Source: Crocosphaera chwakensis CCY0110 (GTDB taxonomy: Bacteria; Cyanobacteriota; Cyanobacteriia; Cyanobacteriales; Microcystaceae). Taken from it: a stretch of DNA of 64,000 nucleotides. Shown in pieces: positions 62,726-64,000 of the stretch (within the stretch, counting starts at the first letter, position 1; each line of letters opens with the position of its first letter). Under the pieces are notes generated by a model. It searched no databases, was not told where the DNA came from, and saw only the letters and a list, made by a program, of their open reading frames with translations. The position numbers were made by a program, and so were the translations under genes. The stretch covers positions 124,001-188,000 of the forward strand of contig NZ_AAXW01000001.1 in NCBI RefSeq assembly GCF_000169335.1, read 5' to 3'.

Positions 62726-64000
62726 ATGATTCCTAGAGTTTTACCAGAAACAACCATCAATCAAACAATCGCTGATTTTCTAGCTTGTTTAAAAGAAACA
62801 ACTTTTTCAGGAGATATAAAAGGGGATATCGCTAACCGTTTAATTGCTTCAACTGATAACAGTATTTATCAAATTTTACCCCAAGCGGTTATTTTTCCTC
62901 GTACTGCTGAAGATATTAGAAAAATTTTTAAATTAGCCAATAAAACTGAATTTGAAACGGTTACTTTTTCTCCTAGAGGAGGGGGAACTGGTACTAATGG
63001 ACAGTCACTTTCTCCTAGTATTATTATAGACTGTTCTAAGTACATGAATCAGGTTTTAGAACTCAATGTTCAAGAACAATGGGTTAAGGTTCAACCAGGA
63101 ATCATATTAGACCAATTAAATTACATTTTAGCCGAACATAATTTGTTTTTTGCTCCTTCTCTTGCTCCTAGCAATCGTGCTACGATTGGCGGAATGATTA
63201 ATACAGATGCTGCGGGTAAAGGTTCTCGTATTTATGGGAAAACCAGTGATCATATTTTAGAATTAAGTTGGGTTTTATCTGATTCAACTTTAAGCAGTTC
63301 CTCCCAAGTTAGTAGAGATGATTTAGATAGTTTAAAACAACAAAATGGGAAATTAGGAGAAATTTATAAACTTATTGATATAATTGTTTCTGAAAAAGCA
63401 GAATTGATTGATAACATCTTTCCTAAATTAACTCGATTTATGACGGGTTATAACTTAGCTAAAGTTTATGACGAGACAAAAAACTATTTTGATCTAAATC
63501 GAATTTTAGCAGGTTCAGAAGGAACACTAGGAATAATTACAGAAGCTAAATTAAACTTAACTAAAATCCCTAAAGCGACTCAATTATTAGCGATTCATTA
63601 TCATAACTTTGATGCTGCTTTAAAAGATGCTGCAAACTTACTCAATTATAATCCTGCTGCCATCGAAACGATTGACGAAACAATTTTAGGATTAGCTAAA
63701 AATGATAGTATTTATCAAGAAGTTAAAAACTTCATTGGTGATGCCCAAGCCATTAATTTAGTTGAATTTATTGAAGAAAGTGATCAGGAAATAGAAAAGC
63801 AATTAAGACCTTTAATTAATCAATTAGAAAATTATAAAAAACCAGGAATTATAGGTTTTTATTATACTAAGAAACCAGAAGAAATTAAGCAATTGTGGTC
63901 ATTAAGAAAAAAAGGAGCAGCCTTATTAGGAAGTATGCCAGGCAATCGCAAACCTATTGCTTTTATTGAAGATACTGCCGTTTCTCCTAAAAACTTAGCC
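62726..64000 (+). CDS. FAD-linked oxidase, YdiJ-like D-2-hydroxyacid dehydrogenase, N-terminal part
   Basis: Open from ATG 62726 to the end of the window (425 codons so far). The FAD-binding region is FSPRGGGTGTNGQSLSPSII, followed by GATIGGM-type ATIGGMINTDAAGKGSRIYG, the GSEGTLGII motif and PGNRKPIAFIEDTAV. These match the long YdiJ family (over 950 residues), which oxidises D-2-hydroxyglutarate or D-lactate and carries a ferredoxin-like C-terminus beyond the window. It starts one base after the desC stop, so co-transcription is likely. Confidence 0.85.
   Translation, partial: MIPRVLPETTINQTIADFLACLKETTFSGDIKGDIANRLIASTDNSIYQILPQAVIFPRTAEDIRKIFKLANKTEFETVTFSPRGGGTGTNGQSLSPSIIIDCSKYMNQVLELNVQEQWVKVQPGIILDQLNYILAEHNLFFAPSLAPSNRATIGGMINTDAAGKGSRIYGKTSDHILELSWVLSDSTLSSSSQVSRDDLDSLKQQNGKLGEIYKLIDIIVSEKAELIDNIFPKLTRFMTGYNLAKVYDETKNYFDLNRILAGSEGTLGIITEAKLNLTKIPKATQLLAIHYHNFDAALKDAANLLNYNPAAIETIDETILGLAKNDSIYQEVKNFIGDAQAINLVEFIEESDQEIEKQLRPLINQLENYKKPGIIGFYYTKKPEEIKQLWSLRKKGAALLGSMPGNRKPIAFIEDTAVSPKNLA

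Overview
The window is chromosomal DNA of a unicellular, AT-rich cyanobacterium. The evidence is the many GCGATCGC (HIP1) palindromes and a set of genes typical of the phylum: Ycf20, Ycf39, DUF3611, DUF1400, DUF2232, DUF3181, a BCD-type chlorophyll transporter, an apocarotenoid oxygenase and a plant-type glycerate kinase. A Crocosphaera/Cyanothece-like organism is my inference from composition and gene content; no rRNA gene is present to confirm it. LAYOUT. 1-6.5 kb: housekeeping and stress genes (cobK tail, DUF2470, glycerate kinase, Ycf20, Dps, a ChaB-type stress protein, YdcF, carotenoid oxygenase). 6.6-8.6 kb: a NACHT NTPase whose C-terminal membrane part is built of a 12-bp/4-residue repeat. 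9-18 kb: small secreted or stress proteins, an aldo/keto reductase, rsmH, an aldehyde dehydrogenase and tRNA-Asn. 18.5-23.1 kb: a minus-strand cluster (MFS exporter, rubredoxin-MBL protein, FMN reductase, DUF2269-like membrane protein) ending in an AraC-type regulator that is truncated and interrupted by a 125-bp MITE with a visible 5-bp target duplication. 23.2-36 kb: a zinc-homeostasis region. It has a palindromic Fur/Zur-type box before folE plus a COG0523 metallochaperone, and a second such box between divergent znuA and znuCB. A second COG0523 gene, cut to its C-terminal half, is translationally coupled to a WD40 protein that meets znuB tail to tail. Between the two halves lie an IS66 element inside an IS630 remnant, an N-terminally truncated flavoprotein, a rhodanese-MBL protein and an alpha/beta hydrolase. 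36-39 kb: an orphan gamma subunit of the Na+-type N-ATPase, a protein with five 11-residue repeats, a hicBA toxin-antitoxin pair and a pentapeptide-repeat gene, punctuated by copies of a palindromic repeat. 39-53 kb: tRNA-Ile(CAT), a stand-alone fatty acyl-AMP ligase, membrane and regulatory genes, a degenerate Hsp70/actin-like protein, a chlorophyll transporter, a UDG-family protein, tRNA-Arg, ycf39 and nadK. 53-64 kb: an antitoxin remnant, a second MITE, fabZ, a cytochrome P450, SemiSWEET, a frameshifted GrpE-like gene, hypE, a chimeric DUF4386/Uma2 ORF, a pentapeptide gene, a PII-like protein, a Delta9-type desaturase and the start of a YdiJ-like FAD oxidase. HOW IT FITS TOGETHER. The clearest functional unit is the zinc-limitation set: uptake by ZnuABC, allocation by COG0523 GTPases, and the zinc enzyme FolE as a likely client, with an uncharacterised WD40 partner. 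The window also records much recent rearrangement: two MITEs, an IS-in-IS nest without target duplication, several truncated genes and an in-frame chimera. No CRISPR array, rRNA or prophage was seen.
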